Below, piece after piece: positions 14,259 to 22,131 of a stretch of 35,075 nt of DNA. The position numbers and the translations under genes were made by a program. Within the stretch, counting starts at the first letter, position 1. Every line of letters starts with the position of its first letter. This DNA is from JAABSQ01 sp041642315 (GTDB lineage: Bacteria > Desulfobacterota > Desulfobacteria > Desulfobacterales > Desulfococcaceae): assembly GCA_041642315.1 (NCBI GenBank), contig JBEPWQ010000008.1, forward strand, positions 1 to 35,075, written 5' to 3'. The notes beneath the pieces were generated by a model. It saw nothing but the letters and a program-made list of their open reading frames with translations. It was not told where the DNA came from and searched no databases.

Positions 14259-15167
14259 ATGTCCGAAGCGAACCAGAAACAGCAAAAAAGCCAACCGAAA
14301 TCAGAACAGCGGAATACCGAATCCGATCGGAAACAGCAGGAAATGGACGCGGCGACGTCCCAATTCGGATCCCAGGTTCAGGACCGGCCTAAGCCCGACG
14401 GCATCGAAGACGATTCGCCGATTCTCAGATTCGAGGATTTTTCAATTTTTTACGACGATTTCGAAGCCATCAAGAAACTGACGGTACACATCCCCCGGGG
14501 GGAGGTAACCTCCATCATCGGCCCCAGCGGGTGCGGCAAGAGCACTCTGCTCAATGCCGTCAACCGGATGACCGATTTAATACCGGGATGCCATATCAAA
14601 GGAAAAATGGAGCTGAACAAGGAGGATGTGTTCGCCACCGGCATGGACGTGATCTGGCTGCGGCGCCGGGTCGGCATGGTCTTTCAGAAGCCGAATCCGT
14701 TTCCCAAAAGCATCTACGACAACGTGGCCTACGGTCCCAAACTACACGGAAAGCGGAACGGGGATGATCTCGATGAAATCGTAGAACGGAGTCTGAAGGA
14801 AGCGGCCCTCTGGGAAGAGGTCAAAGACCGGCTCAAGGCCAACGCCATGAGCCTGTCGGGCGGGCAGCAGCAGCGGCTGTGCATCGCCCGGGCCCTGGCC
14901 ATCAACCCGCATATGGTGCTGCTGGATGAGCCGACCTCGGCCCTGGACCCGAAATCGACCTCCCACATCGAAACCCTGCTCGGACAGATCCGGGGGCAGT
15001 ATACGGTCCTCATCGTCACCCACAACATGCAGCAGGCGGCGAGGGTTTCCGACTATACCCTGTTTCTCTTCGAAGGGGAAATGATCGAATTCAACCGCAC
15101 CGCGGATCTTTTCGTGAATCCGGATAAGAAGCAGACCGAGGAGTATATTACCGGGCGGTTCGGGTGA
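14259..15167 (+). CDS. pstB: Phosphate ABC transporter ATPase PstB
   Basis: A 302-residue ATPase that energises PstCA. Walker A GPSGCGKST lies at 88-96, the Q-loop in VFQKPNPFPKS (141-151), the signature LSGGQQQR at 199-206, Walker B LLDEP at 221-225 and the switch His in VTHNMQQA. The GMVFQKPNPFPKSIYDNVAYGPK run is diagnostic of PstB. About 50 extra N-terminal residues rich in Gln, Lys, Glu and Ser precede the usual start and are probably disordered; E. coli PstB has 257 residues. ATG 14259 is supported by AAAGGAG. It is last in the operon, ending 14 bases before the stop of the convergent glycosyltransferase gene, with no terminator between and no phoU following. Confidence 0.96.
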   Translation: MSEANQKQQKSQPKSEQRNTESDRKQQEMDAATSQFGSQVQDRPKPDGIEDDSPILRFEDFSIFYDDFEAIKKLTVHIPRGEVTSIIGPSGCGKSTLLNAVNRMTDLIPGCHIKGKMELNKEDVFATGMDVIWLRRRVGMVFQKPNPFPKSIYDNVAYGPKLHGKRNGDDLDEIVERSLKEAALWEEVKDRLKANAMSLSGGQQQRLCIARALAINPHMVLLDEPTSALDPKSTSHIETLLGQIRGQYTVLIVTHNMQQAARVSDYTLFLFEGEMIEFNRTADLFVNPDKKQTEEYITGRFG

Positions 15168-15181
15168 AAATAGATTTGGGA

Positions 15182-16381
15182 TTAAACAACATCATCCGAC
15201 CCGTAAGTAAAGGTATCCGCAGAAAAACTATTGCACAGATGCGAATACAGCGCAGCCATCCGTCGAAAGGTGTTTTCCCAGGAAAAATTATTTAAGATCC
15301 GATTCCGTCGCCGCTGCCGATCGGTTTCGGTCTCCTCCAGTTTTCGGGCCTGTTGAACCGCCCAGGCCAATGCTTCGGGACTCTCATTCTCGGCCATGAT
15401 CAACGGAGATTCTCCATGCAGGGTCTCTTCCATGCCGCCGCCCTTGACCCCGATCACCCGGGCTCCGCAGGCTTGGGCCTCCAGAGAAACCAGCCCGAAA
15501 GTCTCCTGGGTACCGGCATGGACGAAGAGATCGGCCGCGGAGTACCATTGGGCCAGTTCATCCCGGCTGCTTCGATAGGGGATCCATGAAAGATCCTTCC
15601 GCTCCCGCGCAGCCCGGACCACCTTCTCCCGAAGCTCGCCGTCTCCCACCAAAGCAAGGTGGTACCGATCCTTCTCGCTCGAAATGAAATCCATCATGGC
15701 GAAGAGGTGATCCAGATTTTTCATTCCGGCCAGTCGACCGGCGTATAACAGCAAAAAAGTATCCTCGGAAAGGCCGAGTTCCTGGAAAATGGCTTTACGG
15801 GAATTCCGGGGATAAAATGTTTCGATGTTCACCCCGAGAGGAATTCGAATCACCGGGTTAACCCCCATTTTCTGAAGAGTTTTTTGAAACGCCCGGGTCG
15901 CCGTGACCGTGGCATCCATTCGGCGATAAAAGTGGATCAGATACCGATTGATAATACCTGCCGAGACCTCGGCGAGGAGGGACGAACAGGGTCGAAGTTT
16001 GTCGCTCAACCGCCGCGGAAAATCGGAGTGATAATAGGCCACCACCGGAATGGGCGTCTGCCGGGCGGCTCCGATGGCCATCCAGGAGGAGAGACAGGCG
16101 CTGTCCACCTCAAGGATATTCGGCCGCTCGGATTCGACAATATCGTAAATCCGCTTTCGATTCATCAAAAGACGGTAATCGACGGAGCCGGGAATACGAG
16201 GGGACCGAAGCCGATAGACACGGGTTTGGTGCGCCACATCGACCCGGTTTTCCTTCCAGGGAACAATCATCACATGGCCGATGTCGGATCGTTCGGCAAA
16301 ACACCGCATCTTGTTGCTCAAATACCGCTTTACCCCGCCGCTTGTGGGGCTGTAGGACTGGACGACATCGCAGATTTTCAT
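15182..16381 (-). CDS. GT4-family glycosyltransferase
   Basis: A 399-residue retaining glycosyltransferase of the GT-B fold. ATG 16381 (MKICDVVQSYSP) is preferred to an in-frame TTG 12 bases upstream since GAGG lies 7 bases ahead of it. The N-terminal domain shows the GGVKRYL glycine loop; the C-terminal domain has LLYAGRLAGMKNLDHL, HLALVGDGELREKV and ADLFVHAGTQETFGLVSLEAQACG, the sugar-nucleotide E-x7-E motif. The family includes lipid and polysaccharide mannosyl- and glucosyltransferases. Its location between the pst operon and a phosphate porin raises the possibility of a phosphorus-free glycolipid made under phosphate shortage; that is an inference. It follows the gene at 16396 by 14 bases and is co-transcribed with it. 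Confidence 0.85.
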   Translation of the reverse strand: MKICDVVQSYSPTSGGVKRYLSNKMRCFAERSDIGHVMIVPWKENRVDVAHQTRVYRLRSPRIPGSVDYRLLMNRKRIYDIVESERPNILEVDSACLSSWMAIGAARQTPIPVVAYYHSDFPRRLSDKLRPCSSLLAEVSAGIINRYLIHFYRRMDATVTATRAFQKTLQKMGVNPVIRIPLGVNIETFYPRNSRKAIFQELGLSEDTFLLLYAGRLAGMKNLDHLFAMMDFISSEKDRYHLALVGDGELREKVVRAARERKDLSWIPYRSSRDELAQWYSAADLFVHAGTQETFGLVSLEAQACGARVIGVKGGGMEETLHGESPLIMAENESPEALAWAVQQARKLEETETDRQRRRNRILNNFSWENTFRRMAALYSHLCNSFSADTFTYGSDDVV

Positions 16382-16395
16382 GCGCCGCCTCAATG

Positions 16396-17400
16396 TCAGT
16401 GATGTGGGGTCGATCGAATGAGAGAGACTGTCCGGGTCCGGCCACCGTTCACCGCCCGCTTTTCATACCCCGGCAGACAAATTTCCAAAATGGGCGGGTC
16501 TTCCCGCCATTCCGCATCCCAGTGCAGGGCGAATTCCCCTTCTACCGGGAAAAGGCGGATACGAAGTGTGCCGAAAGCGGTATGGACCGGTCCGAAAATG
16601 ATTTCTCCACCTGAACAGAGCCATTCTTTCGGGATTCCCTGAAGCAGAACCAATCGATCTTCCTCCTCCCGAACCATCATGTTCCGCAGCATCATCACCC
16701 ATTCGGCGGCAGCCCAGATATGCTGCCCGTCTCCCTGACACCCGCCCAGTGTGCGGGGATGGATCGCTTCCGGCCATTGTCCCGTCGGTGAAGCCATTTC
16801 CACCGCCCGCTCGATAATGGGAAGGTACCGATCATCCCCGGCCCGAAGGAGGACCTGGGCGGCCGTCTTCAGCCTCAGCCCGCTTTGCGACACCTCGGTC
16901 TCCACCACCCACCGGTCCGGATCATAAACCACTTGCTGATTCACCTCATCGACCCGGCCCGGCAGGAGTTCAGAACCGTCCTCACTCAATATCCAGCCGT
17001 CCAGAGACCATCCATCCAAAAACGGCGTCACCATGCCCCGCGGGTCGACGATGGGGAAAGCATCGCAATCCGGAAATCCGACAGCCGTCCAGTTTCGATG
17101 ACTGAGATTCACATGGGTGAGCGTATAGGATCGGGGAACAAAAGCTGCATCCATCGGGTCAAACTGCCGCTGCACCCAAAAAGGCCAAATCCAGTCCAGA
17201 TTGGTTTGAATGGTGCGGGCATTGAGGAGCCCCCGGGCATGGAGCACCAGGCTGGCCCGAAGCAGTTCCACCGGAGCCGCCACTTCCGAAGGCTGGGCGA
17301 ATTTGTTGAATTGGGAGAGCAGGAGCACCGGATCCAGAAGACCATGGCTTCGGGCGATGCGCCGAATGATAAACTTCCAGGGAAACCAGTTGAATCGCAT
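16396..17400 (-). CDS. Glycoside-hydrolase-like protein of the six-hairpin type
   Basis: A 334-residue protein starting at ATG 17400 behind GGAGCGAGG. It has no signal peptide. The helical middle (AAQVLLRAGDDRYLPIIERAVEMAS, then the GQWPEAIHPRTLGG and GDGQHIWAAAEWVMMLRNMMV segments) resembles the (alpha/alpha)6 barrel of glucosidase and rhamnosidase-like enzymes, and the C-terminal strands (EIIFGPVHTAFGTLRIRL) resemble their beta-sandwich ending. Residues such as SHRNWTAVG and DCDAFPIVDPRG probably belong to the substrate cleft. I recall similar uncharacterised proteins encoded near glycosyltransferases. With the GT4 gene 14 bases downstream it may trim or modify the same sugar product. Exact activity unknown. 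Confidence 0.55.
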   Translation of the reverse strand: MRFNWFPWKFIIRRIARSHGLLDPVLLLSQFNKFAQPSEVAAPVELLRASLVLHARGLLNARTIQTNLDWIWPFWVQRQFDPMDAAFVPRSYTLTHVNLSHRNWTAVGFPDCDAFPIVDPRGMVTPFLDGWSLDGWILSEDGSELLPGRVDEVNQQVVYDPDRWVVETEVSQSGLRLKTAAQVLLRAGDDRYLPIIERAVEMASPTGQWPEAIHPRTLGGCQGDGQHIWAAAEWVMMLRNMMVREEEDRLVLLQGIPKEWLCSGGEIIFGPVHTAFGTLRIRLFPVEGEFALHWDAEWREDPPILEICLPGYEKRAVNGGRTRTVSLIRSTPHH

Positions 17401-17481
17401 CCTCGCTCCGTCATTTCCGGCGGTTGGACTTTACCGCGCATCTGCGTCATTATTTCCCTCATGATTATCTGCGGTTCAGAC

Positions 17482-17515
17482 AGAAGGCCCGGCAAAACCG
17501 GGCCTTCTCTTTCTT
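17482..17515. terminator. 11-bp GC-rich hairpin downstream of the porin gene
   Basis: AGAAGGCCCGG (17482-17492), CAAAA loop, CCGGGCCTTCT (17498-17508), a perfect stem. A T-rich tail (CTTTCTT) is on the plus strand; on the minus strand, where the porin gene ends 22 bases before, the tail is not T-rich. It most likely still stops or protects the porin transcript. Confidence 0.6.
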
Positions 17516-17536
17516 AAGGGGACTGCTTAGCGTGGC

Positions 17537-18934
17537 TTACCAATCGATCTGAAACCGCGCCTGAAAAATATTGGCATTATCGTCGCTGATCTCGCCGCGA
17601 TCCTCCAGATCGGCATAGACATAATTGAACATCATCCGCACATTGGGATTGAGATGCCAGTTGATGCCGAGGGTGATGTCGCTCAGTTCCCCGCCCTCGA
17701 TGTCTTCATCGGTCAGATCGACTCTGGCGTACCGCAATGCAAGCTCCCAGGCGCCCGGTCCGCCTTCGGTGGGATGAAAATTGGATTTGGGCGTAATTCG
17801 GCTGAAAGAGCCGGAACCGGGTTTATAGTCTCTGCTTTCTCCGGTCAGAAAGTAGCTTCCATAGACATAATACCCGCTGAAAACGGGGTCATCGTCCGCA
17901 TCAGAATTGACTATACTCGTAATGTATTCCGCCTGGGCTGAAAAGGGTCCAAAAACGGCGGCGGCTTCGAGACCGACGATGTCGGCATCATCGGCCAGAA
18001 TGTTACCGGTATTCGCCAATCGGGCATCCGTTATATGGGTCGAGGGCCGAACACGATATCTAAGCTCGGTCTCTTCATCCGCATCCCGAAACTGGTGACT
18101 GTAGGAAACCCCCAGGTGGACGGCTTGTTTTCCGTCATTCGCAAAGAAGGGAGCCCCGGTGACACGAGCCGATAGGTTGATATCCGTAAAATCATTGAAA
18201 TTATTCCCGAAATCATCTGCATCGTAAAAGGTTCCCACGGCCCAACTCATTCGATTGTCCAGTGCGGAATTATAGAACATAAGGCCGGTGTTTCTGCCCG
18301 GAGAAAAGGCGTTGACCGGCAGGGAACGCTCCATGAAGGTGATGTATTTGCTGCTGGTCTGCTCCTCGATGGAGTAGGGTTCCTTAAAGTGGCCGACTTT
18401 TATGTGCCCAACGCCGGGCACCTTCTTCAGTCCCATATAGACATCCTTGAATTCGGGATCGCCGCCGGCGAAATCATACTGGGCCTTGAAAATGACCGCA
18501 TCGTAAATGGTTCCCTCCACAAACAGGCGGGCGCGGCGAAACTCAACGCCATCTCCTTCCAGTGGATCCCCTTCGGCTTCCTCGATTTCGGCTTCAAACT
18601 CGTCGTCCGCGCCGATAGTGGCCCAATCGACCATGATCCGGCCGCCGATTTCTATCTCGAATCGACCGTCCGGGCTCGCGAACCCCAACCCTTCATCCCA
18701 ATACGGAACTAATCTCGCGCCAGAAACCTCTTCCTCCTCGGCTTTGTCCATCAGCTCCCGATATTGAGTGTCGGAAATTTGACCTTGCTCTTTCAAAATG
18801 TCGAGAATTTCTTCGGTAGTGGTCTTTTCATTCTGGGCGAATGCCGGAATTCCCAAAAGAAAAAGCACCATAAACTGGATAACCATGCAAAAAATCAAAC
18901 CTATATTTAATTTACGATTTGTTGCAACCTTCAT
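17537..18934 (-). CDS. Phosphate-selective porin, OprO/OprP family
   Basis: A 465-residue outer membrane porin. An N-terminal signal peptide (hydrophobic 12-31, cleavage near AFA-QNE) is followed by a short helical coiled segment (TTEEILDILKEQGQISDTQYRELMDKAEE) and a 16-strand beta-barrel ending in the expected aromatic ARFQIDW. The DGRFEIEIGGRIMVDWA opening, FRRARLFVEGTIYD, GHIKVGHFKEPYSIEEQTSSKYITFMERS and the RNTGLMFYN segment are family hallmarks. OprP-type porins take phosphate or polyphosphate; the loop is acidic here, so selectivity is not proven. The start at ATG 18932-18934 has AAGGAGGAG 6 bases upstream. Unlike pstS, no Pho-type box is evident in the 173 bases upstream. Confidence 0.9.
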   Translation of the reverse strand: MKVATNRKLNIGLIFCMVIQFMVLFLLGIPAFAQNEKTTTEEILDILKEQGQISDTQYRELMDKAEEEEVSGARLVPYWDEGLGFASPDGRFEIEIGGRIMVDWATIGADDEFEAEIEEAEGDPLEGDGVEFRRARLFVEGTIYDAVIFKAQYDFAGGDPEFKDVYMGLKKVPGVGHIKVGHFKEPYSIEEQTSSKYITFMERSLPVNAFSPGRNTGLMFYNSALDNRMSWAVGTFYDADDFGNNFNDFTDINLSARVTGAPFFANDGKQAVHLGVSYSHQFRDADEETELRYRVRPSTHITDARLANTGNILADDADIVGLEAAAVFGPFSAQAEYITSIVNSDADDDPVFSGYYVYGSYFLTGESRDYKPGSGSFSRITPKSNFHPTEGGPGAWELALRYARVDLTDEDIEGGELSDITLGINWHLNPNVRMMFNYVYADLEDRGEISDDNANIFQARFQIDW

Positions 18935-19107
18935 TTGTTCTCCTCCTTACCTTTTATCTTCTCCAATATTTCAATATGAACTTGTCGAAACTTCTATTTA
19001 GGGAATATCACCTCACTCCTTTCCAGCTCAGAAATAACGGTTGCTACTTAAATCCCAAGCTATTTCAGGCAAGATATAAGATGAAAAATGCTTCTTCTAT
19101 TGAACCT

Positions 19108-19515
19108 TCAGGCCACCTGGGGAACCCCGTTTTCGAGCATTTCCTGGGCATCCACCGACAGCAGCGCGTGGGGAAGGGTTTCGAGCCGCTGCAACCCGAT
19201 CTCTTCGCCGGTGATCCGACAATAGCCGAAGGTGCCGTCTTCGATTCGGCCCAGAGCCAACTCATTCTGATTGATCAGGTTCCGATAGCGTTCACAGTCT
19301 CGCAGTTTCCTGTCTCTGAAAGCGCTGTCATCCGAACGGTCGCACAGATCCGCCTCCCGAAAATCCTGGTCGCGGATTTCGTGCAGGGTCGCTTTCAGTT
19401 TTTGAGCCAGATGCATCTGTCGCCTCAGTAGTTTTTCTCGAAAATAGTTGAGTTGTCTCGGATTCATGTAGGGTTCACTATCGGTCGGCCGGTAATTGAG
19501 TTCGAAGAATGCCAT
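19108..19515 (-). CDS. DksA/TraR-family protein without a full zinc finger
   Basis: A 135-residue protein. ATG 19515 (MAFFELNYRP) is chosen because AAAGGAG lies about 10 bases upstream; an upstream in-frame start would add 24 residues with no ribosome site. Features: an N-terminal coiled coil (REKLLRRQMHLAQKLKATLHEI), the tip with DRSDDSA, the returning helix (RDRKLRDCERYRNLINQNELALGRI), and a C-terminal segment FGYCRITGEEIGLQRLETLPHALLSVDAQE. E. coli DksA has a four-Cys zinc site here; only one Cys remains, as in Cys-poor DksA proteins of other bacteria. Such proteins bind RNA polymerase through its secondary channel and adjust transcription. The tip differs slightly from DxxDxA (S in place of A). 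Confidence 0.85.
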   Translation of the reverse strand: MAFFELNYRPTDSEPYMNPRQLNYFREKLLRRQMHLAQKLKATLHEIRDQDFREADLCDRSDDSAFRDRKLRDCERYRNLINQNELALGRIEDGTFGYCRITGEEIGLQRLETLPHALLSVDAQEMLENGVPQVA

Positions 19516-19736
19516 AGTTGAAATCTCCTTTTGCAATAGGTGACGATCGCTCGAAATTCCGATGCGTTGGCTGTGTGCATGGGACATCAGCTATTCGCAC
19601 CTTAACAACTCGATATTAAAAACCCGTAAGCATTCCATTAGAAAACAGTTAATTCGTGGCGAAAAGACCTGTAGTTCATGCGAGAGGCCATCCAAAGCAG
19701 AAAACATCAGAAAACCAAACGAGGGGAAAAACAGCA

Positions 19737-19768
19737 AACCCGCCGACAGTCGAATCTGTAGACGGGTT
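19737..19768 (-). terminator. Possible terminator of the third HMA_2 gene
   Basis: On the minus strand AACCCG ... CGGGTT (19737-19768), with inner ACAG/CTGT pairs, is followed 8 bases later by TTTTT. It lies 51 bases after the HMA_2 stop. The rest of the 304-base stretch 19516-19819 holds the upstream region of the DksA gene and no gene I can support. Confidence 0.45.
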
Positions 19769-19819
19769 CACAGGGGGTTGAACAAAGGATTTTGGGGCTG
19801 AGTACAGGACCGGAAAGGG

Positions 19820-20191
19820 CTATATCAGCACGGCCAGCAAGGCCTGCCCGCTTCGTTCAAGCGCCTTTTCCACCAACCACTGAAGCACGTGTTTGAAAAC
19901 CGCTTCCGACGAGACCTTCCGCTCGAAGGCGGTCCGCACCCAGGAGGTACTTTTTTCAATTTGCTGAAAGTAGCCGTTCGCCTCCAGGGCGTCCAGAATC
20001 CGCGACGGAACCGCCGTCTCAGGATCATAGTGGACAATCACGCTTCCGGTGAGGGGGGTCACCTTCACGGTATCAATCCCGTCCATTGGCGCAATCAGGT
20101 CGGCCGCCCGTCGCCCGCGTTCAGGATCACCCTTCAGGCCGGGAATCTTCACACGCAATCTTCCGGGGACATTGTGAATATAGGGTTTCAT
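19820..20191 (-). CDS. HMA_2-type protein, copy C (stand-alone, 123 aa)
   Basis: A 123-residue protein from ATG 20191 (MKPYIHNVPGRLRVKIPGLKG); an ATG at 20200 and a TTG at 20221 are in frame, but the family normally begins a few residues before the VPGRLR motif, and AGAGG lies about 10 bases ahead of 20191. The domain is the most typical HMA_2 in the window: PGRLRVKIPGLKGDP, IDTVKVTPLTGSVIVHYD, ILDALEANGYF. There is no CxxC. The C-terminus is an amphipathic or membrane-anchoring helix (LVEKALERSGQALLAVLI). It lacks the long hydrophobic block of copies A and B. A Pho-type array with a -10 lies just upstream, so it is probably induced by phosphate shortage. Function unknown; it may act with the ATPase or HMA_2 relatives at 2628-9062. 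Confidence 0.78.
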   Translation of the reverse strand: MKPYIHNVPGRLRVKIPGLKGDPERGRRAADLIAPMDGIDTVKVTPLTGSVIVHYDPETAVPSRILDALEANGYFQQIEKSTSWVRTAFERKVSSEAVFKHVLQWLVEKALERSGQALLAVLI

Positions 20192-20293
20192 CAGGTGCAT
20201 GCCTCTGCTCGAATCCGTCAATTTACAGGGGAGTGAATATTCGATCCAGTCCTTTCCAATGTGCCTGTTTTTCCGTCCCTTTCATCGAGTGGT

Positions 20294-20347
20294 ACATTAA
20301 TGGCGAAATGTTAGGAAAATATTAAAATTATATGAAAATTTGGTTTA
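20294..20347 (-). promoter_or_regulatory. Pho-type array and -10 upstream of HMA_2 copy C
   Basis: On the minus strand hexamers TAAACC (20342), TTCATA (20331), TTAATA (20320) and CTAACA (20309) are at exact 11-bp period, followed by 9 bases and TAATGT (20294-20299) as -10. The last two hexamers fit the pstS consensus well, the first two weakly. Expected leader to ATG 20191 is about 95 bases. Confidence 0.6.
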
Positions 20348-20505
20348 ATGTTTCCAGTGAAATTGGTATCAAATTTCCTCCTTTTTCCCCTGCCGCTAAT
20401 CTATTTTTAACGTGCTTTTGCTATTGACACCGATGCATGAATTGTGTTTTTTTCCGTTTACTGATCCGCAATCGTTGTCGAAAACCCTTTACGGATGAGG
20501 TTGGG

Positions 20506-21012
20506 ATGACGTCTTGTATTTTGCTGAACCAAGATTATTCCTTTTTGAATGTCATTAACTGGAAGCGGGCCATGTGCCTGGTGGCCAAGGGAAAGGTCCA
20601 GGTACTCGCCTATTCGGAAAAGACGGTGGTCACCGCCGAAGGCATGATCTTCAAGATTCCGGCGGTGATGAAGCTGATGAAGCTGATCCGCACCCTCTAT
20701 CGCTCCAAAGTGCCGTTCAACAAACGAAACGTGCTCATTCGGGACGGTTTCAAATGCCTCTACTGCGGCAGCAAGGAGGGGAAACTGACCATCGACCACA
20801 TCATTCCCCGGTCCCGGGGCGGTAAGGACACCTTTGAGAACTGCGTGGCCAGCTGCCGACGGTGCAACAACAAGAAAGGTTCCAAAACCCCGCGGGAAGC
20901 GGGAATGGCGCTCTCTTCCCAGCCCTGCCAGCCGACCATATCGGAGTTTCTCATCCTGCGGGCCCGAAAGATGGGCATCATCGGCATTCTGAGGGATTTC
21001 GGCATCTACTGA
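20506..21012 (+). CDS. HNH endonuclease
   Basis: A 168-residue HNH nuclease. ATG 20506 (MTSCILLNQDYSFLNVINW) is chosen for the GAGG 6 bases upstream and since this is the usual opening of the family; an in-frame ATG at 20437 has no ribosome site. The N-terminal region of about 80 residues (WKRAMCLVAKGKVQVLAYSE) precedes the nuclease core: a CLYCG pair, then TIDHIIPRSRGGKDTFENCV with the catalytic His, and CRRCNNKKGSKTP completing a four-Cys zinc site. The family is often chromosomal and may act in DNA repair or defence; no partner restriction or phage gene is nearby. Its stop abuts the stop of the convergent phnW with no gap, so no separate terminator fits. Confidence 0.88.
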   Translation: MTSCILLNQDYSFLNVINWKRAMCLVAKGKVQVLAYSEKTVVTAEGMIFKIPAVMKLMKLIRTLYRSKVPFNKRNVLIRDGFKCLYCGSKEGKLTIDHIIPRSRGGKDTFENCVASCRRCNNKKGSKTPREAGMALSSQPCQPTISEFLILRARKMGIIGILRDFGIY

Positions 21013-22131
21013 TCAGTTCATTCCCCAATACACCGATGCAGAAACGGCTTGGATCAGAGCGCGCATATCCTCCGGACCCACGGCCCCGATATTGCCGATG
21101 CGGAAGGTATCCAGGGCCGTGACTTTTCCAGGATAGATAACAAAACCCTGGTCCTTCAGGGATTCGTAAAACCGTTTGAACCCGTAATCGGGATGGGTCG
21201 GGTTGAGAAAGGCGGTGATGATCGGACCCTGATACCGGCCCGGCAGCAGGGGACGAAACCGAAGCCGATGCATCCCTTCCACCAGAATCCGGTGGTTCTC
21301 CCGGTATCGCGCATGCCGCGCGGCCACGCCCCCTTCTTCATCCAGTTCATCCAGTGCCCGACCAAACGCCCGAACGGTATGGGTGGGCGAGGTGAACCGC
21401 CATTTGCCGCCCTTTTCCTCCATGGTTTTCCATTGGTCATAGAGATCAAGGCTGAGGGACCGGGCCAGGCCCCGGCATAATTCCAGGGCCTCCTGCCGGG
21501 CGATGGTGAAGCCGAATCCGGGCACCCCCTGAATACACTTGTTGGCGCTGCTGATCAGAAAGTCGGCCTGAGTCCGGGCCATGTCCATGGGAATGCCCCC
21601 GAAGCTGCTCATGGCGTCGACGATATACACCTTTTTGCAGGCCTTGACGATTTCGCCGATCCGGTCCACCGGATTGAGCATGCCGGTGGTGGTTTCGCAA
21701 TGGACCGCGGCGACATGGGTGATCGCCGGGTCGGTCTGAAGGGTATGAAACAGAAGATCCAGATCCGGCTGTTCCAGTTCGCCGCTGTCGTTGACCGCCA
21801 CCGGAATGCGATGGTATCGGGCGATTTTGACGATGCGGTCGCCGTAGGCCCCGTTGGTCAGCACCAGAAGCTTACCGTTTTCCGGAACGGCGCTGGAGAT
21901 CACCGATTCCACGCTGAAGGTGCCGCTGCCCTGCATCAGCACCGCGGTATACCCGGCCTGATCGGTGGCCAGACGCACCAGCCGGCCGCGAATGTCCTCC
22001 ACGATGTGATTGTAGTCGTCATCCCAGGTGCACCAGTCCCGAAGCATGGTCGCCTTGACGCTCTTTGTGGTGCTGAGGGGCCCCGGGGTCAGCAGCAGAT
22101 AGGGATTATTCGGTAGTATGTCGATGTCCAC
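21013..22131 (-). CDS. phnW: 2-aminoethylphosphonate-pyruvate transaminase PhnW
   Basis: A 372-residue class V aminotransferase converting 2-aminoethylphosphonate (AEP) and pyruvate to phosphonoacetaldehyde and alanine, using PLP. The N-terminus NPYLLLTPGPLSTTKSVKATML is typical of PhnW, as are RDWCTWDDDYN and the PLP Lys in SSANKCIQG (K198). It uses a GTG start at 22131 behind AAAGGA. The start lies inside the preceding pbfA-like gene, a 26-base overlap, so translation is coupled. It is the last gene of the phosphonate operon; its product is the substrate of PhnX. The domain assignment is firm. Confidence 0.95.
   Translation of the reverse strand: MDIDILPNNPYLLLTPGPLSTTKSVKATMLRDWCTWDDDYNHIVEDIRGRLVRLATDQAGYTAVLMQGSGTFSVESVISSAVPENGKLLVLTNGAYGDRIVKIARYHRIPVAVNDSGELEQPDLDLLFHTLQTDPAITHVAAVHCETTTGMLNPVDRIGEIVKACKKVYIVDAMSSFGGIPMDMARTQADFLISSANKCIQGVPGFGFTIARQEALELCRGLARSLSLDLYDQWKTMEEKGGKWRFTSPTHTVRAFGRALDELDEEGGVAARHARYRENHRILVEGMHRLRFRPLLPGRYQGPIITAFLNPTHPDYGFKRFYESLKDQGFVIYPGKVTALDTFRIGNIGAVGPEDMRALIQAVSASVYWGMN

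Noticed and set aside
18935..19107. Pho box before the phosphate porin
   Set aside because: No hexamer array with 11-bp period and 9-base gap could be found, although one was expected.
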